Part shown: positions 27,203-37,570 of the stretch, piece after piece
How positions within the stretch are numbered: position 1 is the stretch's first letter
How the letters are laid out: each line of letters starts with the position of its first letter
Made by a program: the position numbers and the translations under genes
Source: Methylobacterium gregans
GTDB taxonomy: Bacteria; Pseudomonadota; Alphaproteobacteria; Rhizobiales; Beijerinckiaceae
Reading direction: 5' to 3'
Length of the DNA: 64,000 nt
Assembly (NCBI RefSeq): GCF_022179245.1
Contig: NZ_BPQM01000030.1
Span: 91,543 to 155,542, forward strand
The notes under the pieces: generated by a model
Seen by the model: only the letters and a program-made list of their open reading frames with translations
What the model was told of the DNA's origin: nothing
Databases searched by the model: none

Positions 27203-27469
27203 GGTGCCGGGGGGCTCAAGGTCCTCCAGTCGGACGCGCGGATCGACCTCCTCGTGACCGATGTGGGGCTGCCCAGCGGCCTGAACGGCCGCCAGATGGC
27301 GGATGCGGCGCGGGCAACCCGGCCTGACCTCAGGGTGCTGTTCATCACGGGCTACGCCGAGAACGCCCTGCTCACCAAGGGTCAGATCGAGCCCGGCATG
27401 GCAGTCCTGACCAAGCCGTTCGCGGTCGATGCCTTGGCCGCCCGCATTCGCGAGATGATCGCGCGGTGA
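27203..27469 (+). pseudogene. 5'-truncated response-regulator receiver domain
   Basis: The frame from about 27203 to TGA 27467 matches the C-terminal two-thirds of a CheY-like receiver of the kind attached to hybrid histidine kinases: GGLKVLQSDARIDLLVTDVGLP with the phospho-acceptor Asp, GRQMADAARATRPDLRVLFITGYAEN with the switch Thr, and VLTKPFAVDALAARIREMI with the conserved Lys. The N-terminal acidic pair and beta-1 are missing; upstream residues are unrelated, and no good start or Shine-Dalgarno is near. It looks like the remnant of a lost sensor gene. Confidence 0.6.
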
Positions 27470-27560
27470 TCCGCGGCGGGATCGCTCAAGCTGCCGGCCC
27501 GCGAACGCCTTGAAAGTCCGACGCGCCTCCGATCACAGCCCGCGCCCGGCACCGACAGGA

Positions 27561-28268
27561 TCAGCGCACTCGCTCCGCTCGCGCGTGCAGCGCAGGGTCA
27601 TAGGGCTCGAAGCGGCGCAGACGGATCGTATCGAGCAGCGCCCGGCGCTCGATTCGGGCGAGGTGAGGCGTGAACCCGGCCTTGGCGCAGCCGCGCAGGG
27701 ATGGAACGTTGGTGCTCTCCACGAATGTGATCACGCGGCGCGCGCCGATCTCAACGGCGCGCTCGGCGATGAGCGCCATGGCGCAGGACATGATGCCTTG
27801 GCCGCGATAGGCGGCGGGCGTGTAGGCATTCTCGAGGAGCGCCTCGTCGGGCGCCAGTTCAGGGAACCAGCGCCGCGGAAAGGTATCCTGGATCATCCGG
27901 TTGTGGCTCGCGCCCATCAGCCACTGCATGTAGCAGGGCGTTTCCGTGCGCTGGTCGAGCGCGACGTAGCAGGTCGGAATTCCGGCCCGCAGGTGGAAGC
28001 GGCGCGTGGCAAGCTCCACACGCTCCTTCCGGCTCAGGCCGCGCAGGTCCTCGGGGAAAAGGTGGGGCAGATCCGCGTCCTGCAACGGCCGGACCGCGAG
28101 CGGGATCTTGGCGGCCGGGACCGGACAGGGCGCGGCGAGGTCGCGCCGCAGTCCGACCGTGACGCGAGTCGCGTAGAACAGGCCGCCGCCACGCCGCGCC
28201 ATCTCGGCGAAGCGGCGCTCGCTCCACAGCTCCCAGGCCACGGCCGCTGCGTTCCGAATGGCCAGCAT
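27561..28268 (-). CDS. GNAT-family acetyltransferase-like protein
   Basis: A 235-residue protein. The last half is a GNAT fold: EDEALLENAYTPAAYRGQGIMSCAMALIAERAVEIGARRVITFVESTNVPSLRGCAKAGF-type sequence, with the acetyl-CoA pyrophosphate motif RGQGIM and the NVPSLRGCAKAGF strand-helix. The N-terminal half (WELWSERRFAEMARRGGGLFYATRVTVGLRRD) is family-specific. ATG 28268 (MLAIRN) is preferred over the open frame to 28340. Substrate unknown. Confidence 0.75.
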   Translation of the reverse strand: MLAIRNAAAVAWELWSERRFAEMARRGGGLFYATRVTVGLRRDLAAPCPVPAAKIPLAVRPLQDADLPHLFPEDLRGLSRKERVELATRRFHLRAGIPTCYVALDQRTETPCYMQWLMGASHNRMIQDTFPRRWFPELAPDEALLENAYTPAAYRGQGIMSCAMALIAERAVEIGARRVITFVESTNVPSLRGCAKAGFTPHLARIERRALLDTIRLRRFEPYDPALHARAERVR

Positions 28269-28472
28269 GGCAACCTCCCGGATCCCGATGGGACGGCGCG
28301 AGGAAGGAGCGTGCCGGGGCCGATTCGGCGGATCAAGCAATCGTGCGCACGGCCCGCGCGATCTCTGGGGCTACCCCGCGTGGGTCGGCACGGCGCTCGC
28401 CGCTCAGCCCGATGCCGCGGCGGCTGTGGGTTGCCGTCCTCGAGCGCGTCCGCAGGCGAAAGATTGGAGCGC

Positions 28473-29669
28473 CTAGCGGCAGACCACATGCACCGTGAAC
28501 AGCTTGGCCTGATCCGCCACGCTCGCCGCGTCCATCGGCGTCTGGCTCTTGGTTCCGACTGCCGGCGGGATGCCGTTCGCGTCCAGAAAGTTCAGAGCGA
28601 TCATCGCCTTGATGGCGAAGTTCACGTTCTGCGGGATGTCGTTGTTGGCCATCGCAACATTGATCGCGTTGAGCTTGCTGCTCACGACGCCGACCACCGC
28701 CCCGTACTGGTCGATCAGCGGGCCGCCGCTGTTGCCGGGCTGGACCGGCGTCGAGATCTGCAGCATGCGGGTGTCGTCCCCGAGCCCCGCCGCCGCCGTG
28801 ATGTTGCCGACTGTGAAGTTGCCGGTGGCCGCCAGCAGGTTCGGGAGCGGGAAGCCGTAGGCGTAGACGCTTTCGCCGATGCGCGGACGCATGGCGAGGG
28901 CGGGCACCACCGGCTTCTCGAAGGGCGTGCTCAGCACCGCGAGGTCGTTCTGCGCGTCGCTCGCCACGAGGCGGGCCCGCATCGCGGGCACGCCGACCTT
29001 CGCCACGTCGATCTCGGTGCAGCCCTCGATGACGTGGTGGTTGGTCAGCACGTGGCCGGCCTCGGAGACGAAGAAGCCGGTGCCCGAGGAGCCGCCTTTG
29101 CGGGCGCTCCCATCGGCACGCGGGGTGCTCTTCGGGCTCTCCGGCGCGGCCTTCGCCTCGACCACCGCCTTTTGGCAGTCGATCATCGCGCCGATGGCGT
29201 CGGAGGAACCCGACATCGACAGGCGGGCGATCGACCTGCCCTCGAAAATCACGTCGAGGCCGCCCGCCCGGGCGAGATCGACCACGAAGGTCTTGCGCAG
29301 GCCGGACTGGTACAGTCCCCGCTCGGTCTCGCGCTCGACCCCGCTGAAACGGCCCTTCCAGCGCCCGCGGCCGGTGAGGATGTTGATCTGATAGGGCCGG
29401 CCACCCTCGATCGAGCGCCAGCGCGCGTTGGTGAAGGCCAGGAACGCCTCGTCCTTGCCCCCGTCGAAGCCGATCCAGACCGTGGTGCCGTCCTGGTAGC
29501 TCGCTGCCGCAACGCAACCGCCGAGGGCCTTGCTCACGCCGATCGACCAGCCCGACACCTTGTCGATGGTCTTGTCGACCCCGAGGACGATCGCGGCGGC
29601 GGGCGTCGCCCCGAGAAGACCGGCGAGAAGAGCGAGGGTCGCGGCGAGGCGCGCGCGCATCGTGGTCAT
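28473..29669 (-). CDS. Exported trypsin-like serine protease (S1C type, no PDZ seen)
   Basis: A 398-residue secreted protein with a signal peptide over about 4-26 (cleavage after AAA). Residues 30-170 form an unassigned region with a pair of Cys residues (about 52 and 165). The protease domain starts near 195 (GTGFFVSEAGHVLTNHHVIEG) with His212, Asp242 in NDLAVL and Ser314 in PGNSGGP, a complete triad. No PDZ domain follows, unlike DegP or DegQ; the protein ends with a short Cys-containing tail. The upstream gene at 30009 is on the same strand. Confidence 0.88.
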   Translation of the reverse strand: MTTMRARLAATLALLAGLLGATPAAAIVLGVDKTIDKVSGWSIGVSKALGGCVAAASYQDGTTVWIGFDGGKDEAFLAFTNARWRSIEGGRPYQINILTGRGRWKGRFSGVERETERGLYQSGLRKTFVVDLARAGGLDVIFEGRSIARLSMSGSSDAIGAMIDCQKAVVEAKAAPESPKSTPRADGSARKGGSSGTGFFVSEAGHVLTNHHVIEGCTEIDVAKVGVPAMRARLVASDAQNDLAVLSTPFEKPVVPALAMRPRIGESVYAYGFPLPNLLAATGNFTVGNITAAAGLGDDTRMLQISTPVQPGNSGGPLIDQYGAVVGVVSSKLNAINVAMANNDIPQNVNFAIKAMIALNFLDANGIPPAVGTKSQTPMDAASVADQAKLFTVHVVCR

Positions 29670-29685
29670 GGCCGGAAGCGGCGCG

Positions 29686-30009
29686 TCAGTTGCCTGCGAC
29701 CGGGATCGGCTTCGCGCCGCCGCCCGAGCCGGCGAACGGGTCGGACACCGTGCTGATCGCCGCGCCGCGCGGGCTCACCGGCCGGCTGCGCTGAGCGACG
29801 TGACGCCGGGGGGCCTGGCGGTATACGACACGGCGCCCCCGCGGGGCGGCGTAGGCCGGGCGCTGCCCGGCCACCATCGCGCCAAGCGCGAAGCCGACCG
29901 CCGCCCCGGCCAGCCCGTCGAGAGGCCCAGCCTTGGCCGGCACGGGCTGGACAGTCCCTGCAAGGACGACTGCCAGGCCGAACGCAGCGAACAACGGGAC
30001 GAGACGCAT
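29686..30009 (-). CDS. Small exported basic protein of unknown function
   Basis: A 107-residue protein with a signal peptide (RLVPLFAAFGLAVVLAGTVQPVPAKA) and a hydrophobic LDGLAGAAVGFALGAMVAG segment, then an Arg-rich tail (RGRRVVYRQAPRRHVAQRSRP). A GGAGAGG Shine-Dalgarno lies just upstream of ATG 30009. The protease gene begins 16 bases after its stop, so both are likely one operon. The glycine-zipper-like segment suggests membrane association. No family assigned. Confidence 0.65.
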   Translation of the reverse strand: MRLVPLFAAFGLAVVLAGTVQPVPAKAGPLDGLAGAAVGFALGAMVAGQRPAYAAPRGRRVVYRQAPRRHVAQRSRPVSPRGAAISTVSDPFAGSGGGAKPIPVAGN

Positions 30010-30237
30010 TCTCACCTCTCCTCGGCAAGTCACGGCCCAGGTCGGGTCGATAACGCGACAGAGGAGAGACGCCCCGTTGCAGACGAGGCGCCAGACCTAC
30101 GAATCGACGTCGGACGAAACTTGAGCGTGTAACCGCACGCTACCGGAACGGCCGCGCTTGGAAAGGGCCCGGCCGCAATTTTTTCACATTTCGCTGCGGC
30201 ATCCGCAGTTTCCACGGAGACGCCGCTGTACGGCAGC

Positions 30238-31467
<1,230 letters not shown>

Positions 31468-31525
31468 GGGCGTGTCCTCCGATATGTCTTCGTTCGCTTC
31501 ACGGCCTGTCGGATGGCTTCCGCGC

Positions 31526-31555
31526 CTCCCCTCCCCCTCTGCGGGGGCGGGGAAG
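31526..31555. repeat. Intergenic palindromic GC repeat, copy 2
   Basis: CCTCCCCTCCCCC pairs imperfectly with GGGGGCGGGGAAGG across tctgc, in the gap between gcdH and pimD. It shares its core with the elements at 7939 and 35162. Confidence 0.5.
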
Positions 31556-31569
31556 GACGCGCCATTCCA

Positions 31570-32724
31570 TCAGGCGGCGCCGAGCAGGCCGCCCGCGTCG
31601 CTCACGCGGCGCAGGTGGTGGGGCGTGTCGCCGAAGAGGTACTCGATCGCCGTGAGGCGGCGGAACAGGTGGGCGCCGAGGTATTCGAGCGTCATGCCGA
31701 TGCCGCCGTGGAGCTGCACCGCCTCCTGGCCCACGAAGCGGGCCGAGCGGTTGATCTGCACCTTCGCGGCCGCGACCGCGGGCCCACGCTCGGCGGTGTC
31801 CGCGGTGCCCGCCATCATGGTGGCGTAGAGGGCCATGGAGCGGGCCTGCTCCAGCGAGACCAGCATGTCCACCGCCCGGTGCTGCAGCACCTGGAAGCCG
31901 CCGATCGCCGTGCCGAACTGCTTGCGGGTCTTGAGGTAATCGACGGTGAGCGCGTGCAGCGCCTCCATCACGCCGACCGCCTCGGCGCTCACCGCCGCGA
32001 TCCCTTCGTCGAGGACCCGCTCGATCACGGGCAATCCCGCCTCCGCCTCGCCGAGGAGCGCGTCGGCCGGGACGGCGACGCCCTCCAGCGCGAGGTCCGC
32101 CGCGCGGCCGCCGTCCTGCGTCGGATAGGGCTTGAGGGTCAGGCCGGGCGCGTCGGCGGGCACGAGGAACAGGCTGATCCCGGCCTCGTCCCGCCGCCCG
32201 CCGGCCGTGCGGGCGCTGACCACCAGGGTCTGCGCCGCGTCGGCGTTGAGCACCACGCATTTGGCGCCGTCGAGCCGGTAGGAACCACCCTCCCGGCGGG
32301 CTGTCGTCGCGACGTCCGCGCGGTCATAGCGGGCTTGGCGCTCGCCGTGCGCCAGGGCGAGACGGTGGCTCCCCTCGACGAGGCCGGGGATCAGCGCCTC
32401 TCGCTGCGTCGCGCTTCCGGCGAGCCGCAGGGCGCCGCCGCCCAGCACCACGCTCGCCAGATAAGGCTCGGGCGCGAGGTGCCGGCCGAGCGCCTCGACG
32501 GCGATCATGGTCTCGACCGGGCCGCCGCCGAAGCCGCCGTCCGCCTCGGCGAAGGGGAGCCCCAGGAGCCCGAGTTCGGCGAGCTGCACCCAGGCGCCCT
32601 CGTCGAAGCCGAGCGGCTTCCGGCGCGCGGCTTCGACCTGCTCCAGGCTGCCGTAGCGGGAGGCCGCCCAGCGGGTGACGCTGTCCTTCAGCAGGCTCTG
32701 CTCGTCGGTGAGATCGAAATCCAT
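31570..32724 (-). CDS. pimD: Pimeloyl-CoA dehydrogenase small subunit
   Basis: A 384-residue acyl-CoA dehydrogenase-fold protein starting [19 protein letters not shown]. Sequence blocks such as [26 protein letters not shown] and [12 protein letters not shown] fit the small subunit of the Rhodopseudomonas PimCD pair. The usual FAD-binding sequence is weaker than in pimC, as expected of the partner subunit. It lies 32 bases after pimC on the same strand. The reaction is the first oxidation of medium-chain dicarboxylyl-CoA. Assignment rests on the gene order with pimC, pimB and pimF. Confidence 0.82.
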   Translation of the reverse strand: MDFDLTDEQSLLKDSVTRWAASRYGSLEQVEAARRKPLGFDEGAWVQLAELGLLGLPFAEADGGFGGGPVETMIAVEALGRHLAPEPYLASVVLGGGALRLAGSATQREALIPGLVEGSHRLALAHGERQARYDRADVATTARREGGSYRLDGAKCVVLNADAAQTLVVSARTAGGRRDEAGISLFLVPADAPGLTLKPYPTQDGGRAADLALEGVAVPADALLGEAEAGLPVIERVLDEGIAAVSAEAVGVMEALHALTVDYLKTRKQFGTAIGGFQVLQHRAVDMLVSLEQARSMALYATMMAGTADTAERGPAVAAAKVQINRSARFVGQEAVQLHGGIGMTLEYLGAHLFRRLTAIEYLFGDTPHHLRRVSDAGGLLGAA

Positions 32725-32756
32725 CGCCAAAAATCCTTCGGAGCCCCAGGATCCCC

Positions 32757-33938
32757 TCAGAGGCCCAAGATCGCCTTGGCGATCACGTTGCGCTGGATCT
32801 CGTTCGAGCCGCCGTAGATCGAGACCTTGCGGGTGTTGAGGTAGGTCGGCGCGGCAAACGCCTCCCAGCCGAGGGCGTCGACGTCGTTCGCGACAGGGGC
32901 CGGCAAGCTCAGGGGGCCGGCGAGCTCGACCAGCAGCTCGGTCGCGGCCTGCTGCAGTTCCGAGCCCTTGATCTTAAGGATCGAGGAGGCCGGGTCGGGC
33001 TTCGAGGAATCGCGCCGGGATTGCGCCGCCACCACCCGCATCTGGGTGATCTCGAGTGCCTTCAGCTCGATCTCGACGGTGGCGATCCGGGCCCGGAAAT
33101 CGGCGTCGTCCCACATCGTGCCCGCGCCCGCCGGAGTCTCCTTCGCGAGCCGCTTGACCCGGGCGACCCGCTCCTTGGTCAGCCCGATGCGGGCGATGCC
33201 GGTGCGCTCGTTGGCGAGCAGGAACTTGGCGTAGTCCCAGCCCTTGTTTTCTTCCCCAACGAGGTTTTCAGCAGGTACCCGTACAGAGTCGAAAAAAACC
33301 TCGTTGACCTCGTGGCGCCCGTCGATGGTGATGATCGGGCGCACGGAGATGCCGGGGCTCTTCATGTCGATGAGCAGGAAGGAGATGCCGGCCTGCTTCT
33401 TCGCCGCCGGATCGGTGCGCACGAGACAGAAGATCCAGTCAGCGTACTGGCCGAGCGTGGTCCAGGTCTTCTGGCCGTCCACGACGTAAGTATCGCCGTC
33501 CCGCACGGCGCGGGTCTTCAGCGAGGCGAGGTCCGAGCCGGCGCCGGGCTCGGAAAAGCCCTGGCACCACCAGTCGTCCAGATTGGCGATGCGCGGCAGG
33601 AAGCGCCGCTTCTGCGCCTCGTTGCCGAAGGCCGCGATCACGGGCCCTACCATGAAGCAATTGAACTGCAGCGGCAGCGGCACCGCCGCCTGCATCAGCT
33701 CCTCCATGAAGATGTAGCGCCGGATCGGGTCCCAGTCCTGGCCGCCCCATTCCTTGGGCCAGTGCGGCACCGCCCAGCCCTTGGCGTTCAGGATGCGCTG
33801 GGAGGTAACGTAGTCCTCGCGCGCGAGCGAGCGGCCCTCCGACACCTTGCGGCGGATCTCGGGCGGGATCTCGCTGTGGAAGAAGGCGCGCACTTCCTGG
33901 CGGAAGGCGGTCTCCTCGGGCGTGAAGCGCAGGTCCAT
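32757..33938 (-). CDS. pimC: Pimeloyl-CoA dehydrogenase large subunit
   Basis: A 393-residue acyl-CoA dehydrogenase: [42 protein letters not shown], the flavin-binding [20 protein letters not shown], and the C-terminal [20 protein letters not shown]. This layout matches PimC and related large subunits. It starts five bases after pimB, so translation is coupled. A long open frame extends upstream into pimB antisense phase but is not coding. Confidence 0.87.
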   Translation of the reverse strand: MDLRFTPEETAFRQEVRAFFHSEIPPEIRRKVSEGRSLAREDYVTSQRILNAKGWAVPHWPKEWGGQDWDPIRRYIFMEELMQAAVPLPLQFNCFMVGPVIAAFGNEAQKRRFLPRIANLDDWWCQGFSEPGAGSDLASLKTRAVRDGDTYVVDGQKTWTTLGQYADWIFCLVRTDPAAKKQAGISFLLIDMKSPGISVRPIITIDGRHEVNEVFFDSVRVPAENLVGEENKGWDYAKFLLANERTGIARIGLTKERVARVKRLAKETPAGAGTMWDDADFRARIATVEIELKALEITQMRVVAAQSRRDSSKPDPASSILKIKGSELQQAATELLVELAGPLSLPAPVANDVDALGWEAFAAPTYLNTRKVSIYGGSNEIQRNVIAKAILGL

Positions 33939-33943
33939 GGCTC

Positions 33944-35131
33944 TTACTCCCGCTCGATCTCGAAGAGGCCGGCGCAGCCCTGGCCGCCGGCCACGCACAT
34001 GGTGACGACGGCGAAGCGCACCCCGCGGCGGCGGCCCTCCAGCAGGGCGTGGCCGACGAGCCGGGCGCCCGACATGCCGAACGGGTGGCCGACGCTGATG
34101 GCGCCGCCATTGACGTTCACGGTCTCGGGATCGAGCCCGAGCCGGTCGCGGCAGTAGATCGACTGCGAGGCGAAGGCCTCGTTCAGTTCCCACAGGCCGA
34201 TATCGTCCACGGTGAGCCCGTTGCGTTCGAGCAGGCGCGGCACGGCGAAGACCGGGCCGATGCCCATCTCGTCCGGACCGCAGCCGGCGGCCGCGAAGCC
34301 GCGCACGATCCCGAGGGGCTTCAGGCCCCGGCGCGCGGCCTCCTCGGCCGACATCAGCACCGAGGCCGAGGCGCCGTCGGAGAGCTGGCTCGCGTTGCCG
34401 GCGGTGATGAAGGCCCCCTCCCCGCGCACGGGCTTCAGCTTGGCGAGGCCCTCCAGCGTGGTGTCGGGCCGGTTGCCCTCGTCATTCGCGAGCCGGGTCT
34501 CGACGTTCCGGGTCTCACCCGTGGCCTTGTCGGTCACGATCATCGTCGCGGCGATCGGCGCGATCTCGGCGTCGAACAGTCCGGCCGCCTGCGCCGCCGC
34601 GGTCCGCTGCTGGCTCAGCAGGGCGAATGCGTCCTGCGCCTCCCGGGAGATGCCGTAACGCTCCGCCACGATGTCGGCGGTCTCGATCATCGGCATGTAG
34701 ATCGCGGGCAGGTGCTGCTCGAGCCAGGCGTTGCGGGTGAGGTCCCGCCGCACCTGCGGCTGGACGAGGCTGATCGACTCGACGCCGCCCGCGACGGCCA
34801 CCGGCACGCCGTCGAGGCGGATGCGCTTGGCCGCGTCCGCGATCGCCTGCAGGCCCGAGGCGCAGAAGCGCGAGACCGTGGCGCCGGCCGACTGGACCGG
34901 GATGCCGGCGACGAGGCTCGCGTGACGGGCGACGTTGCCGCCCGTCGCGGCCTCCGGGTAGCCGCAGCCCAGCACGACCTCCTCGACGGCCTCCGGCTCG
35001 ACGCCCGCCCGGTCGAGGGCGTGACGGATCGCGTGGGCGGCGAGATCCGCCCCGCCGGTCAGGTTCAGCGCCCCACGATGCGCCCGGCCGATGGGCGTGC
35101 GGGCGGTGGCGACGATCACGGCGTCGGTCAT
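33944..35131 (-). CDS. pimB: Acetyl-CoA C-acyltransferase (thiolase)
   Basis: A 395-residue thiolase that cleaves 3-oxoacyl-CoA with CoA. The nucleophile is Cys90 in SRFCASGLQ, His349 is in [14 protein letters not shown] and the second Cys379 in [12 protein letters not shown], so the triad is complete. In this operon it should release acetyl-CoA and a dicarboxylyl-CoA two carbons shorter. It lies between the FadB-like gene and the dehydrogenase pair, as in the Rhodopseudomonas pim operon. Confidence 0.92.
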   Translation of the reverse strand: MTDAVIVATARTPIGRAHRGALNLTGGADLAAHAIRHALDRAGVEPEAVEEVVLGCGYPEAATGGNVARHASLVAGIPVQSAGATVSRFCASGLQAIADAAKRIRLDGVPVAVAGGVESISLVQPQVRRDLTRNAWLEQHLPAIYMPMIETADIVAERYGISREAQDAFALLSQQRTAAAQAAGLFDAEIAPIAATMIVTDKATGETRNVETRLANDEGNRPDTTLEGLAKLKPVRGEGAFITAGNASQLSDGASASVLMSAEEAARRGLKPLGIVRGFAAAGCGPDEMGIGPVFAVPRLLERNGLTVDDIGLWELNEAFASQSIYCRDRLGLDPETVNVNGGAISVGHPFGMSGARLVGHALLEGRRRGVRFAVVTMCVAGGQGCAGLFEIERE

Positions 35132-35161
35132 CGGATGCTCTCTATCGGTTGATGCGGGGCG

Positions 35162-35191
35162 CCCTCCCCTCCCCCCTGTGTGGGAGAGGGA
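35162..35191. repeat. Intergenic palindromic GC repeat, copy 3
   Basis: CCCTCCCCTCCCCCC and GGGAGAGGG flank tgtgt in the gap between pimB and pimF. It belongs to the same family as the elements at 7939 and 31526. Confidence 0.45.
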
Positions 35192-35201
35192 GAACGAGCG
35201 C

Positions 35202-37271
35202 TCACGGGACGTCCCACGCGGAAAATCCCCTGCCCGTCTCGGCGAGGCGGGCGAGCAGCGGCGCGGGGCGCAGGGTGTCGTCCCCCGACTCTTCCGCGAA
35301 GCGCTCCAGATCGGCCGCGACCTGCGCCAGCCCGAGGCCGTCCGCCCAATGCATCGGGCCGCCGCGCCAGGCCGGCCAGTTGTAGCCGTTGAGCCAGATC
35401 GTATCGATGTCGCCGGGGCGCGCCGCGATGCCCTCCTCGAGAATGCGCGCGCCCTCGTTGACCATCGGCAGCATCAGCCGGGCGACGATCTCGTCGGCGG
35501 AGAAGCTCCGCCGCGCGATGCCACGGCGCTCCGACTCGGCCGCGATCAGCGCCTCGACCTCGGGATCGCGCGCTCCCGTGCGGGCGCCCTCCGGGTAGAG
35601 GTAGAAGCCGCGCCCCGTCTTCTGGCCGAGGCGGCCCATCTCGCAGAGCGCGTCGGCGACCGGGGCCTTGCCGCCGGTGGCCTTGCGGGTGCGCCAGCCG
35701 ATGTCGAGCCCGGCGAGGTCCGCCATCGCGAAGGGGCCCATGCGGAAGCCGAATGCGGTGACCGCACTGTCGACCTCGTGAGGCAGCGCGCCCGCCAGCA
35801 GCAGACGCTCGCCGGCCGCGCTGCGGCGGGCCAGCATCCGGTTGCCGACGAAGCCGAAGCAGACCCCGACGGTCACCGGCAGCTTGCCCAGGCGCCGCGC
35901 GAGGTCGTTGGCGGTGGCGAGCACGTCGGGCGCCGTGCGCTCCGCCCGCACCACCTCGACGAGGCGCATCACATTGGCGGGGCTGAAAAAATGCAGGCCG
36001 AGCACGTCGGCGGGCCGCTCGGTCGCCGCGGCGATTCGGTTCACGTCGAGATAGGAGGTGTTGGTGGCGAGCACCGCGCCGGGCTTGGCGATACGGGACA
36101 GGGCGGAGAAGATCTCCTCCTTAACGCCCATCTCCTCGAAGGCCGCCTCAATCACGATGTCGGCCTGGCCCACATGCTCCAGCCCGACCGCGCCGGTGAT
36201 GCGCGAGAGCCGCTCGGCCATTTCCACCTCGCCGAGCGAGCCGCGCTTGACCGACGACGCGTAGGTGGCGCGCATCCGCGCGAGGCCGCGATCGAGGGCC
36301 TCCTGCTCGGTCTCGATGACCGTGACGGGGATGCCCGCGTTGGCGAAGCAGAGCGCGATGCCGCCGCCCATCGTGCCGGCACCGATCACCGCGGCGGCGG
36401 CGATGTCTCGGCGCGGCGTGTCCTTGGCGATCCCCGGCACCCGCGCGGTCTCGCGCTCGGCGAAGAAGGCGTAGCGCAGCGCCTTCGCGCGTGGGTCGTC
36501 CACCAGGGCTAGGAAGCGGGCGCGCTCCGTCTTCACGGCCTCGTCGAAGGGCTGCGCGAACCCGGCCCGCACGGCATCGACCAGGGCCGCCACGTTCGGC
36601 TGGCCCGGTGCCCGCTTCAGGGCCTCGGCGGCGCGCGCCTCGAAGGCCGTGCGCGCCGAATCATCCATCCGCTCGGCGCGGTCGCGGACCCGGGGCGGCC
36701 GGCCCCCATCGGCGAGCCGCAGGGCCAGCGCACATGCGGCCGCGACCAGATCACCCGGCTCCAGCGTGTCGGCGAGGCCCTGCGCGACCGCCGTCGCGGC
36801 GCCGACCGGATCGCCGCCGAGCATCATTCCGAAGGCGGCCTCCGCCCCGATCAGGCGCGGCAGGCGCTGCGTGCCGCCCGCGCCCGGGATCAGGCCGAGC
36901 TTCACCTCCGGCAGGCCGAGCTTGGCCGCGGGCCCGACCACCCGGGCGTGGCAGGCGAGCGCGAGCTCGAGCCCGCCGCCGAGCGCCGCCCCGTGGATCG
37001 CCGCGACCACCGGCTTCTCCGCCCCGTCGAGCCGCGCGATCAGGTCCGGCAGCAGCGGAGGACGGGGCGGCTTGCCGAACTCGGAGATGTCGGCACCGCC
37101 GACGAAGACCTTGCCCTCGGCCGCGAGCACGACGGCACGCACCGCCGCGTCGGCGAGCGCATGCGCCAGCGCCGCGTCCAGCGCGGTGCGCAGATCGTGG
37201 CCCAGCGCATTCACCGGCGGGTTCGACAGTCTGATCACGGCGACGGCGTCGCGAAGTTCCTGGCGGACCAC
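35202..37271 (-). CDS. pimF: Bifunctional enoyl-CoA hydratase / 3-hydroxyacyl-CoA dehydrogenase
   Basis: A 689-residue FadB-type protein. The N-terminal hydratase (1-185) has VFVGGADISEFG and both catalytic glutamates, Glu102 in GGGLELALACHA and Glu122 in LPEVKLGLIPGAGG. The dehydrogenase follows: NAD fold VIGAGTMGGGIALCF near 293-307 and the second-domain blocks NRMLARR and GPFAMADLAGLDIG. It is first in the operon. GTG 37271 is chosen because GGAGGA lies nine bases upstream and the frame before it is non-homologous. A 15-base palindrome begins 18 bases upstream. Confidence 0.9.
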   Translation of the reverse strand: MVRQELRDAVAVIRLSNPPVNALGHDLRTALDAALAHALADAAVRAVVLAAEGKVFVGGADISEFGKPPRPPLLPDLIARLDGAEKPVVAAIHGAALGGGLELALACHARVVGPAAKLGLPEVKLGLIPGAGGTQRLPRLIGAEAAFGMMLGGDPVGAATAVAQGLADTLEPGDLVAAACALALRLADGGRPPRVRDRAERMDDSARTAFEARAAEALKRAPGQPNVAALVDAVRAGFAQPFDEAVKTERARFLALVDDPRAKALRYAFFAERETARVPGIAKDTPRRDIAAAAVIGAGTMGGGIALCFANAGIPVTVIETEQEALDRGLARMRATYASSVKRGSLGEVEMAERLSRITGAVGLEHVGQADIVIEAAFEEMGVKEEIFSALSRIAKPGAVLATNTSYLDVNRIAAATERPADVLGLHFFSPANVMRLVEVVRAERTAPDVLATANDLARRLGKLPVTVGVCFGFVGNRMLARRSAAGERLLLAGALPHEVDSAVTAFGFRMGPFAMADLAGLDIGWRTRKATGGKAPVADALCEMGRLGQKTGRGFYLYPEGARTGARDPEVEALIAAESERRGIARRSFSADEIVARLMLPMVNEGARILEEGIAARPGDIDTIWLNGYNWPAWRGGPMHWADGLGLAQVAADLERFAEESGDDTLRPAPLLARLAETGRGFSAWDVP

Positions 37272-37570
37272 GCTCGCTTCCTCCCACGTTCTGCAATGCA
37301 GAATGCTGATCTGCAAAACTGAGCGGATGTCGCGCCGGAGCCACCATCGTGTCAAGGCAGGATCGTGCAGATCGGCAGGAAAGTGACAGATTCGATCCGG
37401 CATGCGGACGATCGGTCTGCAAGAAATTGACAGATCCGGAACGGGCGTGCCATCCAGGCGCCGCCTCGAACCGCTCTGCGGATCGCCGGGCCACGCGGAG
37501 CACCAGACTCTGCGCATGGGATGAAACACGAGCGCGCCGCCTTCCAGCCCGCGCCCAGGGAGAAACCCGC
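37272..37570. promoter_or_regulatory. Shared control region of the pim and liv-type operons
   Basis: The 299 bases hold both divergent promoters. Repeated TGCAGA-type words occur: the palindrome at 37289-37303, CTGCAAAAC at 37311, GTGCAGATCGGCAG at 37365, and GGTCTG...CAGATCC at 37414-37437. Two stretches reading AAAGTGACAGAT and AAATTGACAGAT lie 49 bases apart (about 37380 and 37423). No gene is seen. Confidence 0.6.
37289..37303. promoter_or_regulatory. Perfect 15-base palindrome, candidate IclR operator
   Basis: TTCTGCA-A-TGCAGAA is a perfect seven-base inverted repeat around one central base. It lies 17 bases before the pimF GTG, directly upstream of the Shine-Dalgarno, where a bound repressor would block initiation. 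Similar TTCCGCATTGCGGAA-type palindromes are bound by IclR proteins, and an IclR gene is in the divergent operon. Confidence 0.55.
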
